Part shown: positions 7,405 to 14,853 of the stretch, one piece after another | How positions within the stretch are numbered: position 1 is the stretch's first letter | How the letters are laid out: each line of letters begins with the position of its first letter | DNA from: Acidimicrobiia bacterium | GTDB taxonomy: Bacteria > Actinomycetota > Acidimicrobiia > Spongiisociales > UBA5794 | Assembly (NCBI GenBank): GCA_013695075.1 | Contig: JACDBE010000177.1 | Coordinates: 1-18,942, forward strand | DNA: 18,942 bases | Reading direction: 5' to 3' | Made by a program: the position numbers and the translations under genes | Notes under the pieces: model-generated | The model's input: only the letters and a program-made list of their open reading frames with translations | Databases searched by the model: none | What the model was told of the DNA's origin: nothing

Positions 7405-8724
7405 ATGCTGCTCTCTCCGTGGGCGCTCGCCGCCGCCAGGTCTCAGCTCACCGCGGCGGACACCGCCATTCGGTTCGCCTCGGTGCCCGTCGACGCCACC
7501 CCCATCTCCGTGGTGCGGGCGGCGGCCCCGGTGTTCGGCACGGCGCGGTTCCTGCGCACGCCTCGCGGGCGGGTCATGGCCGGGCTAGGCACCGCCGTCC
7601 GGTTCACCGCCACCGGACCCGACCGCTTCGCCGCCCTCGGTCGGCAACTGGCGGCAACCGATCTGCACCCCGACGCCATCGTCTTCGTCGGGTTTTCCTT
7701 CGCCGCCGACGGGCCGCAAGGACCCGAATGGGAGGGGTTCGCCGCCGCCGAGGCGGTCGTCCCCACAGCCACCGTCGTCGCCGACGGCACCGGTACCCGG
7801 CTGGTGGTGGCCATTCCCCCCGGGTCGCACCCCAGCGGCTTCGTCGCCACCCTCCGTGACCTCGCCCATCCCGGGTCGGTGCGGCTCGCCGGGTTCGGCG
7901 ACCATGTGGTGCGGGCGGTTCCCCCCGGGACCGACTGGTGCCGGGCGGTGGACGAGGCGGTCGGCGCCATTGCGGAAGGGGCGCTCGTCAAGGTGGTGCT
8001 CGCCCGATCGGCGGTAGTGGCCACCGAGATGACCATCGATCCCTTCGAGATGGTGCACCACCTGGTGGAGCGCCACCCGGATACCTACTGCTTCGGGTGG
8101 CAGATCGGCGGTACCGCCTTCGTCGGTGCCAGCCCCGAGCTGCTGGTGGGCCGGCATGGCCATCGGGTCACCTCGCACCCGCTTGCCGGGTCGGCGCCCC
8201 GTGGCGAGGGCGACGAGGCGGACCGTTCCGCCGGTGCGGCGTTGTTGGCCAGCGGCAAGGACCGCCAGGAGCACGCCGTGGTGGTGGGCGACATCGCCGA
8301 CCGTCTCGGCCGGGTCACGACCCAGCTGGAGGTGGCGGCGGCCCCCTCGCTGGTGGTCGGTGGCACCGTCCAGCACCTCTCCACCCGCATCACCGGCACC
8401 CTGGCTCCCGGGGTGTCGTTGCTCGACCTGGTTGGGCGGCTGCATCCCACCCCGGCGGTGGGCGGGATGCCCCGAGTTGAAGCGATGGGGTTCATCGACA
8501 AGCTGGAGGTCATCGACCGCGGCTGGTACAGCGGTGGGGTGGGATGGATGAACCCCGCCGGCGACGGTGACATCGCCATCGCCCTGCGCTGCGGGTTGAT
8601 CAGCGGAACCGAGGCTCGCCTCTATGCGGGCAACGGCATCGTCGCCGGATCCGACCCGGAGACCGAGCTGGTTGAGACCCGATGGAAGCTGCGCCCACTG
8701 CTCGACCTGCTCACCGCCACCTGA
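7405..8724 (+). CDS. menF: Isochorismate synthase
   Basis: This 439-residue protein converts chorismate to isochorismate, the first committed step of classical menaquinone synthesis. The chorismate-binding domain fills the C-terminal two thirds: general base K196 in LVKVVLAR, GASPELL (E245), HPLAGSAPRG, the Mg ligand region KDRQEH (E289), PTPAVGGMPR, a GWYSGGVGW motif and the terminal IVAGSDPETELVETRWK. The lysine in LVKVVLAR marks water as nucleophile, as in isochorismate rather than anthranilate synthases. Salicylate synthases share this residue, but menD, menA, menB and a menE-like gene lie within 5 kb, so MenF is preferred. The start is ATG 7405. Confidence 0.93.
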   Translation: MLLSPWALAAARSQLTAADTAIRFASVPVDATPISVVRAAAPVFGTARFLRTPRGRVMAGLGTAVRFTATGPDRFAALGRQLAATDLHPDAIVFVGFSFAADGPQGPEWEGFAAAEAVVPTATVVADGTGTRLVVAIPPGSHPSGFVATLRDLAHPGSVRLAGFGDHVVRAVPPGTDWCRAVDEAVGAIAEGALVKVVLARSAVVATEMTIDPFEMVHHLVERHPDTYCFGWQIGGTAFVGASPELLVGRHGHRVTSHPLAGSAPRGEGDEADRSAGAALLASGKDRQEHAVVVGDIADRLGRVTTQLEVAAAPSLVVGGTVQHLSTRITGTLAPGVSLLDLVGRLHPTPAVGGMPRVEAMGFIDKLEVIDRGWYSGGVGWMNPAGDGDIAIALRCGLISGTEARLYAGNGIVAGSDPETELVETRWKLRPLLDLLTAT

Positions 8725-8943
8725 CGCTTGTTGCCAGACAGGGGTTTCCGGCGGCCGCCAGGAGCCAAATCGGAGTTCTTCGACGGACCCCAGGAGAGGG
8801 GAAACAACCGGGGTCGGGAAAGAAAACGGAGACGAAACAATCGGCCCCGCCGCAACGACACGGTTTCGCACCCCGACCTTGGGATACCCTATGGCGAAAT
8901 GGTGGGCGGCTAACGGGGTCGCCAGGACGGAAGGGAGCCAGCC
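8725..8943. other. Intergenic leader between menF and the RclC-like gene
   Basis: These 219 bases hold no gene. A purine-rich stretch includes a weak GACCCC (8786-8791) / GGGGTC (8810-8815) pair that might help terminate menF. Further on, TTTCGC (8864-8869) and GCGAAA (8894-8899) flank a -10-like TACCCT (8885-8890), giving a plausible promoter and operator for the downstream gene. AAGGGAG just before ATG 8944 is its ribosome binding site. No known riboswitch was recognised. Confidence 0.35.
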
Positions 8944-9441
8944 ATGTATGGATCGGGCGGATCGGGAGCATCGCTCGCCGTTATCGGCAGGTATCTGGTG
9001 CTCTACGCCCTCGCCGCCACCTTGATCTGGGTCGGTGGCCTCAAGTTCGCCGCCTATGAGGCCGAGGGCATCGCCCCCCTGGTCATGGAGAGCCCACTGC
9101 TGTCGTGGCTGTACGACATCTTCGATGTGCCCACGTTCGGCCGGGTGTTGGGCACCGCCGAGATCCTGGCCGGTATCGGGATCGCCCTGCGACCGGTGGC
9201 GCCGATGCTGGCTGCGGTGGGTGCGGCGTTCGCCATCGTGCTGTTCCTGGTCACGGTGTCGTTCCTGCTCACCACCCCCGGGGTGTACGAGGCTGCCGGC
9301 TTCCCCCAGCTGTCGGTCTTGCCCGGTCAGTTCCTCGCCAAGGACCTGACGTTCCTCGCCGTGTCGATCTGGGTGCTCGGTGACTCGCTGGCGGCCATGG
9401 GCCGCGGCACCCGGATGCCGGATCGGATGGCGGCCGCCTGA
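8944..9441 (+). CDS. DUF417 / RclC-like inner membrane protein
   Basis: This 165-residue protein has about four membrane segments (near 11-31, 66-83, 86-110 and 132-150). It carries the family hallmarks IWVGGLKFAAYEAEGIAPLV (29-48), MESPLLSWLYD, TVSFLLTTPGV and LPGQFLAKDLTFL. The family (DUF417, YkgB/RclC) is related to DoxX-type membrane proteins; in E. coli RclC belongs to a reactive-chlorine defence operon. Its biochemical activity is unknown. ATG 8944 has a good upstream AAGGGAG. It is a single gene here, converging on the VOC gene, with no RclR- or RclA-like gene in the window, so a chlorine-stress role is only suggested by homology. Confidence 0.88.
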   Translation: MYGSGGSGASLAVIGRYLVLYALAATLIWVGGLKFAAYEAEGIAPLVMESPLLSWLYDIFDVPTFGRVLGTAEILAGIGIALRPVAPMLAAVGAAFAIVLFLVTVSFLLTTPGVYEAAGFPQLSVLPGQFLAKDLTFLAVSIWVLGDSLAAMGRGTRMPDRMAAA

Positions 9442-9468
9442 CCTGCCAGGCGGTGAATCAGCGGGGAC

Positions 9469-9849
9469 CTAGCTGGCGGACCGGCGGGCGAAGACGCAGA
9501 ACTCGTTGCCCTCCGGGTCGGACATCACGGTCCAGTCGGGGAGGACGTGGAGAACGGTCGCCCCGTGCTCTTCGAGCTCGGCGACATCGCCGAACACGTC
9601 GAGATGCACCCGGTTCTTCACCGTCTTGGCCTCGGGTACCAGGTTGAACCAGATGGTGGGGCCGCTGCCTTCGATCGGGTCGAGGGCGACGGAGGGATCG
9701 GCCTGCGGTCCCTCCAGCCCCTGGGCGCGCAGCTCCGCCAGGTCCTCGGCGGTGTGGGGTCGCATCCCGTAGTCGAGCACCGGGGCCCACCAGGTGGCCA
9801 GGGTCCACGGGTCGGCGCAGTCGAAACACACGTCCTTGAGGCGGGACAC
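9469..9849 (-). CDS. VOC-superfamily (glyoxalase-like) protein
   Basis: This is a 126-residue protein from GTG 9849. The beginning LKDVCFDCADPWTLATWW is the first VOC module and HLDVF with the ending WTVMSDPEGNEFCVF the second, the usual layout of single-chain glyoxalase_6-like proteins. These small cytoplasmic metalloenzymes or binding proteins vary greatly in substrate. The frame is open upstream into menD, but residues there look like menD's shadow, and 9849 leaves a 22-bp gap to the menD stop. It is the last gene of the menB-menA-menD unit. A role in menaquinone metabolism is possible from context but not shown. Confidence 0.8.
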   Translation of the reverse strand: MSRLKDVCFDCADPWTLATWWAPVLDYGMRPHTAEDLAELRAQGLEGPQADPSVALDPIEGSGPTIWFNLVPEAKTVKNRVHLDVFGDVAELEEHGATVLHVLPDWTVMSDPEGNEFCVFARRSAS

Positions 9850-9871
9850 CAGCGGCAGCCTGGAATCCGGT

Positions 9872-11578
9872 TCATCGCAGCGCCGCCCTGATCTTGCGGC
9901 CGAGGGTGGCGTGGATGGCGACGTTGCCGGTGCGGTCGGTGCGCAGCTCGACCAGGGCAGGCCCGGTGCCGGCGGCGACCAGGTCGCCAAGGGCGGCGGC
10001 GTTGTCCGCCTGCTCCACCTTCATCCCCAGGGCGGCGGCGACGGCGGTGAAGTTGGTGCCGTGGGGTGTGGCCAGGTGGCGTTCGAAGACGCCGGGGTCG
10101 AACCGGGTGCGGTCTGCCTGGGGGAGGAAAGAGAAGATCCCCCCACCGTCGTTGTGGACCACCACCACGGTGAGGGGCAGGTCGAGCCGGACGGCGGCGG
10201 CCAGGGCATTGAGATCGTGGAGGGTGGCCACGTCGCCCACCAGTGCCGTCACCGGAACTCCTGAGGCGGCTGCTCCCAGCGCCGAGGAGATGACCCCGTC
10301 GATGCCGTTGGCCCCCCGATTGGCGAGGACGGTCACCGGCGATCCGTCGGGGCGGCGGCCGGCAAAGGCATCCACGTCGCGGATGGGCATCGAGCCGGAG
10401 GCGTACAGGATCCCCCCTGCGGGCACCGCCGCCGCCACCACCCTGGCGATGGCCGGCTCGTTGGGGAACGGCTCGACGGCAAGGGCTTCGTCCAGCACCG
10501 CCTGGGCCACGGCATCGGCGTGGTGCCAGCCGCCGGCCCACACCTCAGGGCCCGGTTCGGTGTTGGCGAGGGCGGCGATGAGGGTGTGCGGGTCGGCGCG
10601 TACCACCACGGCAGCGCTGGCGGTGGGGTCCCGCCACCCGGCCGGGTCTACCAGCACCTGGGGAATCTCCCGGTGCGTCGCCAGCCACGTGTTGACCGCC
10701 TTGGATGTGGGTGTAGCACCGAAGCGGAGCACGGTGTCCGGCGCCTGCCGATCGAGCATGCCCATCGTGGCCAGCAGGTCGCCGGAGGCGAGGACGGCAT
10801 GCCCACCGCGCAGCCCCGATTGGGGGTCGGCCAGCACCGGGATGCGCTGGCCCTGAGCCCATCCGGCCACTGCCTCGGCATCCGCAGGCGGAAGGGCGCC
10901 GACCACCACGATGGTGCGTCGCCCGGCGACCAGCGAGGTGATGCCAACGACGGCGGTCAGGTCGGGAACCATCGCACCGGTGGCGACCTCGGGCGTCGCC
11001 GGCGCCGCCACCGGGGCCGGCACGGGTGGCGGCTGACCGGGGTCGAGCACCATGGCGTCGTCGAAGGGGAGGTTGAGGTGGACCGGTCCCGGCGGCACCC
11101 CGATGGCCTCCGCCCAGGCGTGGGCGGCCAGGTGCGGGGCGGTGGCCGCCGACGTCGAGCCGGGTACCGAGCCCTGGTGAAACCAGCGCACCGCATCGCC
11201 GTACAGCTTCACCTGGTCGATGGTCTGCGGGGCACCCACGTCCCGCACCCGGCCGGGCCGGTCGGCGGTGAGCACAAGCAGCGGCACCCGGGCCAGATCG
11301 GCCTCGACGACGGCCGGGTGGTACTCGGCGGCGGCGGTGCCTGAGGTGGAGACCACTGTCACCGGGCGGCCCGACGCCTTGGCCAAGCCGACGGCGAAGA
11401 ATCCGGCGCTGCGCTCGTCGAGCATGCTCCAGTCGGTGATGCCGGGGTGACCGGCGAAGGCAGCGGTGAGCGGGGTGTTGCGTGACCCTGGGGAGATAAC
11501 AGCGTCGGTCAGCCCCAGGTCGGCCAGCGCGGCGGCCAGGGCGGCGGCAAAGCCATGGGCGGCGACGGCTGGCTGCAC
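9872..11578 (-). CDS. menD: SEPHCHC synthase (2-succinyl-5-enolpyruvyl-6-hydroxy-3-cyclohexene-1-carboxylate synthase)
   Basis: This 568-residue ThDP- and Mg-dependent enzyme joins isochorismate with 2-oxoglutarate, releasing CO2, in the second menaquinone step. The N-terminal domain has ISPGSRNTPL (28-37) and the catalytic Glu at position 55 in LDERSAGFFAVG, the same number as in E. coli MenD. TSGTAAAEYHPAVVEA and LTADRPGRVRDVGA are family motifs. The C-terminal cofactor domain has VGDVATLHDLNAL, with Mg ligand D449, and VVVHNDGGGIFSFLP, with N476. The length is typical. The start is GTG 11578, 37 nt after menA; no Shine-Dalgarno sequence is visible, but a TAGCCT lies 6 nt upstream. Confidence 0.96.
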   Translation of the reverse strand: MQPAVAAHGFAAALAAALADLGLTDAVISPGSRNTPLTAAFAGHPGITDWSMLDERSAGFFAVGLAKASGRPVTVVSTSGTAAAEYHPAVVEADLARVPLLVLTADRPGRVRDVGAPQTIDQVKLYGDAVRWFHQGSVPGSTSAATAPHLAAHAWAEAIGVPPGPVHLNLPFDDAMVLDPGQPPPVPAPVAAPATPEVATGAMVPDLTAVVGITSLVAGRRTIVVVGALPPADAEAVAGWAQGQRIPVLADPQSGLRGGHAVLASGDLLATMGMLDRQAPDTVLRFGATPTSKAVNTWLATHREIPQVLVDPAGWRDPTASAAVVVRADPHTLIAALANTEPGPEVWAGGWHHADAVAQAVLDEALAVEPFPNEPAIARVVAAAVPAGGILYASGSMPIRDVDAFAGRRPDGSPVTVLANRGANGIDGVISSALGAAASGVPVTALVGDVATLHDLNALAAAVRLDLPLTVVVVHNDGGGIFSFLPQADRTRFDPGVFERHLATPHGTNFTAVAAALGMKVEQADNAAALGDLVAAGTGPALVELRTDRTGNVAIHATLGRKIRAALR

Positions 11579-11615
11579 CGGAGGAGGCTACCGCCACCGC
11601 CGGCATCGGCCCCGC

Positions 11616-12497
11616 TCAGACCAGGGCACCAACCGCCAGCAGGGCGCCGGTGATCGCCATCAGCCGGGCCGTCCCCACCAACGCCGGGACCAGCCGGGCA
11701 CCGGTGGCCCCCGAGGTGACGGCACGGGCGGCGGGGAGCACCAGCGGGGCGGCCCCCAGCGCCAGCGCCGACCACGGGGGCAACCAACCGGTCGCCGTCC
11801 CCACAGCCACGGTGCCGAAGGCGAGGGCGACCACGGCCAGGTAGAGGCGGCGGGTGGCGCCGGCGCCGATACGCACCGCCAGCGTCCGCTTGCCGGATGC
11901 GGCGTCGGTGGGGATGTCGCGCAGGTTGTTGGCGACCAGGATGGCGGTGGCCAGCAACCCCATCACCACCGAGGCCACCCAGGCATCCTCCGGGGCGGTG
12001 CGGTCGAAGGCGTAACGGCTGCCAACGGTGGCCACCGGCCCGAAGAACACGAACACCGACACCTCGCCCAGCCCCAGCGAGGCATATGGCCTCGGTCCGC
12101 CGCTGTAGCCCAGGGCGGCCGCCACCGCCACCACCCCGATGAGCAGCATCTCGGCACCGCTCACCCAGGCGATGTACAGCCCGGCCACGGCAGCCATGGC
12201 GATGATCACCACGATCCCCACCCGCATCGTTGCCGGGGCGATGAGCCCGGAAGCCACCGCCCGCAGGGGCCCGGTGCGGGTGGCGGTGTCGACCCCGCGT
12301 ACCGCGTCCTCCAGGTCGTTGGCGTAGTTGACGGCGACCTGGAGCAGGGCGGCCACCGCCAGCAGGACGGCGAAGACGTCACCGCGCCACACGTCATCTG
12401 CCGCCGCCAGGGCGGCGGCCACCACCACCGGGGTCACCGATGCCCACAGGGTGGCCGGGCGGGCGGCGACCAGCCACGGGCGGAGCCGATCCATCAT
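11616..12497 (-). CDS. menA: 1,4-dihydroxy-2-naphthoate polyprenyltransferase
   Basis: This 293-residue integral membrane enzyme of the UbiA superfamily attaches the isoprenoid tail to dihydroxynaphthoate, giving demethylmenaquinone. The first Asp-rich motif is NYANDLEDAVRGVD (57-70; N60, D61, D64, D70) followed by RTGPLR, as in MenA. The second is NNLRDIPTDAASGKRTLAVR (190-209; D194 and D198). Eight or nine hydrophobic helices cover the rest. ATG 12497 is followed directly by a second ATG (12494), so the exact start is uncertain by one codon. It lies 30 nt after menB and is probably co-transcribed with it. Confidence 0.95.
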   Translation of the reverse strand: MMDRLRPWLVAARPATLWASVTPVVVAAALAAADDVWRGDVFAVLLAVAALLQVAVNYANDLEDAVRGVDTATRTGPLRAVASGLIAPATMRVGIVVIIAMAAVAGLYIAWVSGAEMLLIGVVAVAAALGYSGGPRPYASLGLGEVSVFVFFGPVATVGSRYAFDRTAPEDAWVASVVMGLLATAILVANNLRDIPTDAASGKRTLAVRIGAGATRRLYLAVVALAFGTVAVGTATGWLPPWSALALGAAPLVLPAARAVTSGATGARLVPALVGTARLMAITGALLAVGALV

Positions 12498-12527
12498 CGG
12501 TACCGGTGCACTGGAGAGCCGGTGTCC

Positions 12528-13436
12528 TCAGTAGTGCCAGGGGAAGGGGGCATAGTCCTGCTTGCGTTTCTCCAGAAACGCGTTGCGACCCTCGACCGCC
12601 TCGGCGGTGCCGTATGCCAGCCGGGTGGCCTCGCCGGCGAACAGCTGCTGGCCCACCAGCCCATCGTCGGGCAGGTTGAAGGCGTACTTGAGCATCCGCT
12701 GCGCCGTCGGGCTCTTGGCGACGATCTCGCCGGCCCACTCCAGGGCGACCTGCTCCAGGTCGGCGTGGGGAACGACAGCGTTCACCGCCCCCATCGCCAT
12801 CATCTCGGTGGCGGTGTAGGTGCGACCCAGGAAGAAGACCTCCCGGGCGCGCTTCTGGCCCACCTGGCGGGCCAGCAGCGCCGACCCGTAGCCGCCGTCG
12901 AAGCTGGCCACGTCGGCGTCTGTCTGCTTGAAGCGGGCGTGCTCGGCGCTGGCGATAGTGAGATCGCACACCACGTGCAGGCTGTGGCCACCCCCGGCCG
13001 CCCATCCGGGGACCACGGCGATCACCACCTTGGGCATGAAGCGGATCAGCCGTTGCACCTCGAGGATGTGGAGCCGTCCCAGCCGCCCCGGGTCGATGCC
13101 GTCGCCGTCTTCGGGGGCGTCATCGTCGGCGTAGCGGTAGCCATCGGCGCCCCGGATCCTCTGGTCGCCACCGGAGCAGAACGACCACTCCCCGTCCTTA
13201 GGCGACGGACCGTTGCCGGTGATCAGGACGCATCCCACGTCCGAGGACATCCGGGCGTGGTCGAGGGCGTTGTACAGCTCGTCGACCGTTGCCGGGCGGA
13301 AGGCGTTGCGCACCTCGGGGCGGTCGAAGGCGATGCGGACCGCACCCACCGACCGGGCCCGGTGGTAGGTGATGTCCTCGAAGGCGAACCCTTCGACCGG
13401 GTCCCAGGCCGCGGCGTCGAAGAGCTGGGAAACCAT
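12528..13436 (-). CDS. menB: 1,4-dihydroxy-2-naphthoyl-CoA synthase
   Basis: This 302-residue crotonase-fold enzyme cyclises o-succinylbenzoyl-CoA. The oxyanion region WSFCSGGDQRIRG (84-96) and GWAAGGGHSLHVVCDLTIAS (144-163) are typical. QTDADVASFDGGYGS (171-185) gives D173 and D180, and Y275 lies in ATRLAYGT; these correspond to Asp185, Asp192 and Tyr287 of Mycobacterium tuberculosis MenB with a constant offset of 12. The C-terminus GRNAFLEKRKQDYAPFPWHY is also mycobacterial in type. The frame is open upstream, across menE, but ATG 13436 starts the family's homology and has a -10-like TACAGT 9 nt before it. It leads the menB-menA-menD-VOC unit. Confidence 0.96.
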   Translation of the reverse strand: MVSQLFDAAAWDPVEGFAFEDITYHRARSVGAVRIAFDRPEVRNAFRPATVDELYNALDHARMSSDVGCVLITGNGPSPKDGEWSFCSGGDQRIRGADGYRYADDDAPEDGDGIDPGRLGRLHILEVQRLIRFMPKVVIAVVPGWAAGGGHSLHVVCDLTIASAEHARFKQTDADVASFDGGYGSALLARQVGQKRAREVFFLGRTYTATEMMAMGAVNAVVPHADLEQVALEWAGEIVAKSPTAQRMLKYAFNLPDDGLVGQQLFAGEATRLAYGTAEAVEGRNAFLEKRKQDYAPFPWHY

Positions 13437-13444
13437 CGGACCGA

Positions 13445-13451
13445 TACTGTA
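13445..13451. promoter_or_regulatory. Shared symmetric -10 (TACTGTA) between menB and menE
   Basis: Only 24 bp separate the menB and menE start codons. On the plus strand TACTGT (13445-13450) lies 10 nt before menE ATG. On the minus strand TACAGT (13451-13446) lies 9 nt before menB ATG. The two hexamers overlap in one 7-bp near-palindrome, consistent with a bidirectional promoter making two leaderless mRNAs. Neither gene has a Shine-Dalgarno sequence. Inferred from sequence geometry. Confidence 0.55.
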
Positions 13452-13460
13452 GTGAGCGCC

Positions 13461-14777
13461 ATGAGCGTGCCCCCGAGCCTCGCCGACTGGGTCGCCACGG
13501 CGGCGGTCCGCACCCCGCATGCCCCGGCGCTGATCCTCGGGCCCGGGCTGGTGGTCGACTACGCCACCTTGCATCAGCGCATCGAGGCCGAGATCGCCAC
13601 CGCCGAGCCGCCGTTGCAGCCGGGAACCCGCTGGGGGATGGTCCCCACCGCCGATCTCGATGGCATCGCCCGGCTGTGGGCGTGGTGGCGGGCCGGGGCG
13701 GTCCCCATCGTGATCCCCCCGCGGGGCGGGACCGCCCTGAGCACGGCTCGTCCCGGCTGGGAGATCATCGACCGCCACGTCGCCGATACCGGCGACCACA
13801 CCTGGGTGGCCACCTCAGGCTCCAGCGGCGTGCCCAAGCCGGTGCGGCTCACCGCCACCAACGTGGCCGCCGCCGTTGCTGCCTCCCGCCGCCGCCTGGG
13901 CAACGGTGCCGGTGACCGGTGGCTGCTGACCCTCCCCCTGCATCATGTCGGTGGTCTGTCGGTGCTGTGGCGCAGCGCTGAGGCCGGCGGGGCGGTGGTG
14001 GTGCAGGCACCGTTCCGTGCGGAGGCGGTGGCGGCCTTGCTCGCCGGCGGTGAGGCCACCATCGCCAGCTTGGTGCCCACCATGCTGGCCCGGGTGCTCG
14101 ACGCCCATCCAGGCCCCTACCCGGAGGTGCGGGCGGTGCTGGTAGGGGGGGCGCCGGCATCCACCGGGTTGCTGCGGCGGGCGCTCGGCGCCGGGTTGCC
14201 GGTGCTGGCCACCTACGGATCCACCGAGACCTGCTCGCAGATCGCCACCGTGGCCCCCGGCGAGCAGCCCGGGGCCATGGGCACGGTGGGCCGACCCCTC
14301 GACGGGTTGGCGGTGACCGTCGACGCCCCCCCGGGCGAAACCGGCGAGATCGTGGTGGATGGCGACGCCGTTTCTCCCGGGTACGGGATGGCGCCGGCGC
14401 GCCGGGGCCCGCTCCACACCGGGGACCTGGGCCGGTTCGACGGCGGCGGCCGGTTGATCGTGGTGGGACGGGCCGGCACCATGATCCGCACCGGGGGCGA
14501 GGACGTGGCCCCCGAACGGGTAGAGCAGGCGCTGGTCGACGGGGAGTCTGTCAGGGCGGCGGCGGTGGTCGGCATCCCCGATGAGTACTGGGGCCAGCTG
14601 GTGGCGGCGGTGGTGGTACCCGGCGATCGCCACGATCCGGCCGGGGATGAGCGCCGGTTGCGGGCGACGCTGGCCCCCCACGAGGTGCCCAAGCGATGGT
14701 TGGTGGTGGCGGCGCTGCCCCTGCTCGACAACGGCAAGGTGGACCGGGATCGGGCCGCCGCCCTGGTCACGTCATGA
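13461..14777 (+). CDS. menE: o-Succinylbenzoate-CoA ligase (MenE-like acyl-CoA synthetase)
   Basis: This 438-residue ANL-superfamily enzyme is expected to activate o-succinylbenzoate with ATP and CoA, supplying MenB. The AMP-binding P-loop is TSGSSGVPK (118-126), the A5 motif YGSTE (252-256), the A7 region HTGDLGRFDGGGRLIVVGRA with D322, then TGGEDVAPERVEQAL, and catalytic K426 in LDNGKVDR. It is short for the superfamily, as MenE proteins often are. The frame is open far upstream, through menB's shadow, but ATG 13461 fits the family. The substrate is assigned mainly from its divergent pairing with menB; a different acid cannot be excluded from motifs alone. Confidence 0.88.
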   Translation: MSVPPSLADWVATAAVRTPHAPALILGPGLVVDYATLHQRIEAEIATAEPPLQPGTRWGMVPTADLDGIARLWAWWRAGAVPIVIPPRGGTALSTARPGWEIIDRHVADTGDHTWVATSGSSGVPKPVRLTATNVAAAVAASRRRLGNGAGDRWLLTLPLHHVGGLSVLWRSAEAGGAVVVQAPFRAEAVAALLAGGEATIASLVPTMLARVLDAHPGPYPEVRAVLVGGAPASTGLLRRALGAGLPVLATYGSTETCSQIATVAPGEQPGAMGTVGRPLDGLAVTVDAPPGETGEIVVDGDAVSPGYGMAPARRGPLHTGDLGRFDGGGRLIVVGRAGTMIRTGGEDVAPERVEQALVDGESVRAAAVVGIPDEYWGQLVAAVVVPGDRHDPAGDERRLRATLAPHEVPKRWLVVAALPLLDNGKVDRDRAAALVTS

Positions 14778-14801
14778 GTTCAGCGCGTCGAATCCCTGCC
14801 G

Positions 14802-14837
14802 GTTCGGGGGCCCCGGACAGAACCCGGGCCCCCGAAC
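14802..14837. terminator. Strong GC-rich hairpin, probably a bidirectional terminator
   Basis: GTTCGGGGGCCC (14802-14813) pairs perfectly with GGGCCCCCGAAC (14826-14837) around a 12-nt loop. It lies between the convergent menE and S8 protease stops, where both transcripts must end. No T-run follows on either side, which is common for actinobacterial terminators. Confidence 0.75.
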
Positions 14838-14853
14838 TCGGCCGGCCATACCA

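Noticed and set aside
8725..8943. Possible riboswitch before the RclC-like gene
   Set aside because: Only short, weak pairings were found and no conserved core of a known class was recognised.
9850..9990. N-terminal extension of the VOC protein into menD
   Set aside because: Ser/Pro-rich shadow sequence of menD. The VOC fold begins right after 9849.
11466..13460. Very long plus-strand open frame upstream of menE
   Set aside because: It is the antisense shadow of menD, menA and menB. The composition is low-complexity Gly/His/Arg, and MenE homology begins only at 13461.
13437..13799. N-terminal extension of the menB frame
   Set aside because: It is antisense to the start of menE and has no crotonase-like sequence. 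Residue numbering against mycobacterial MenB fits a start at 13436.
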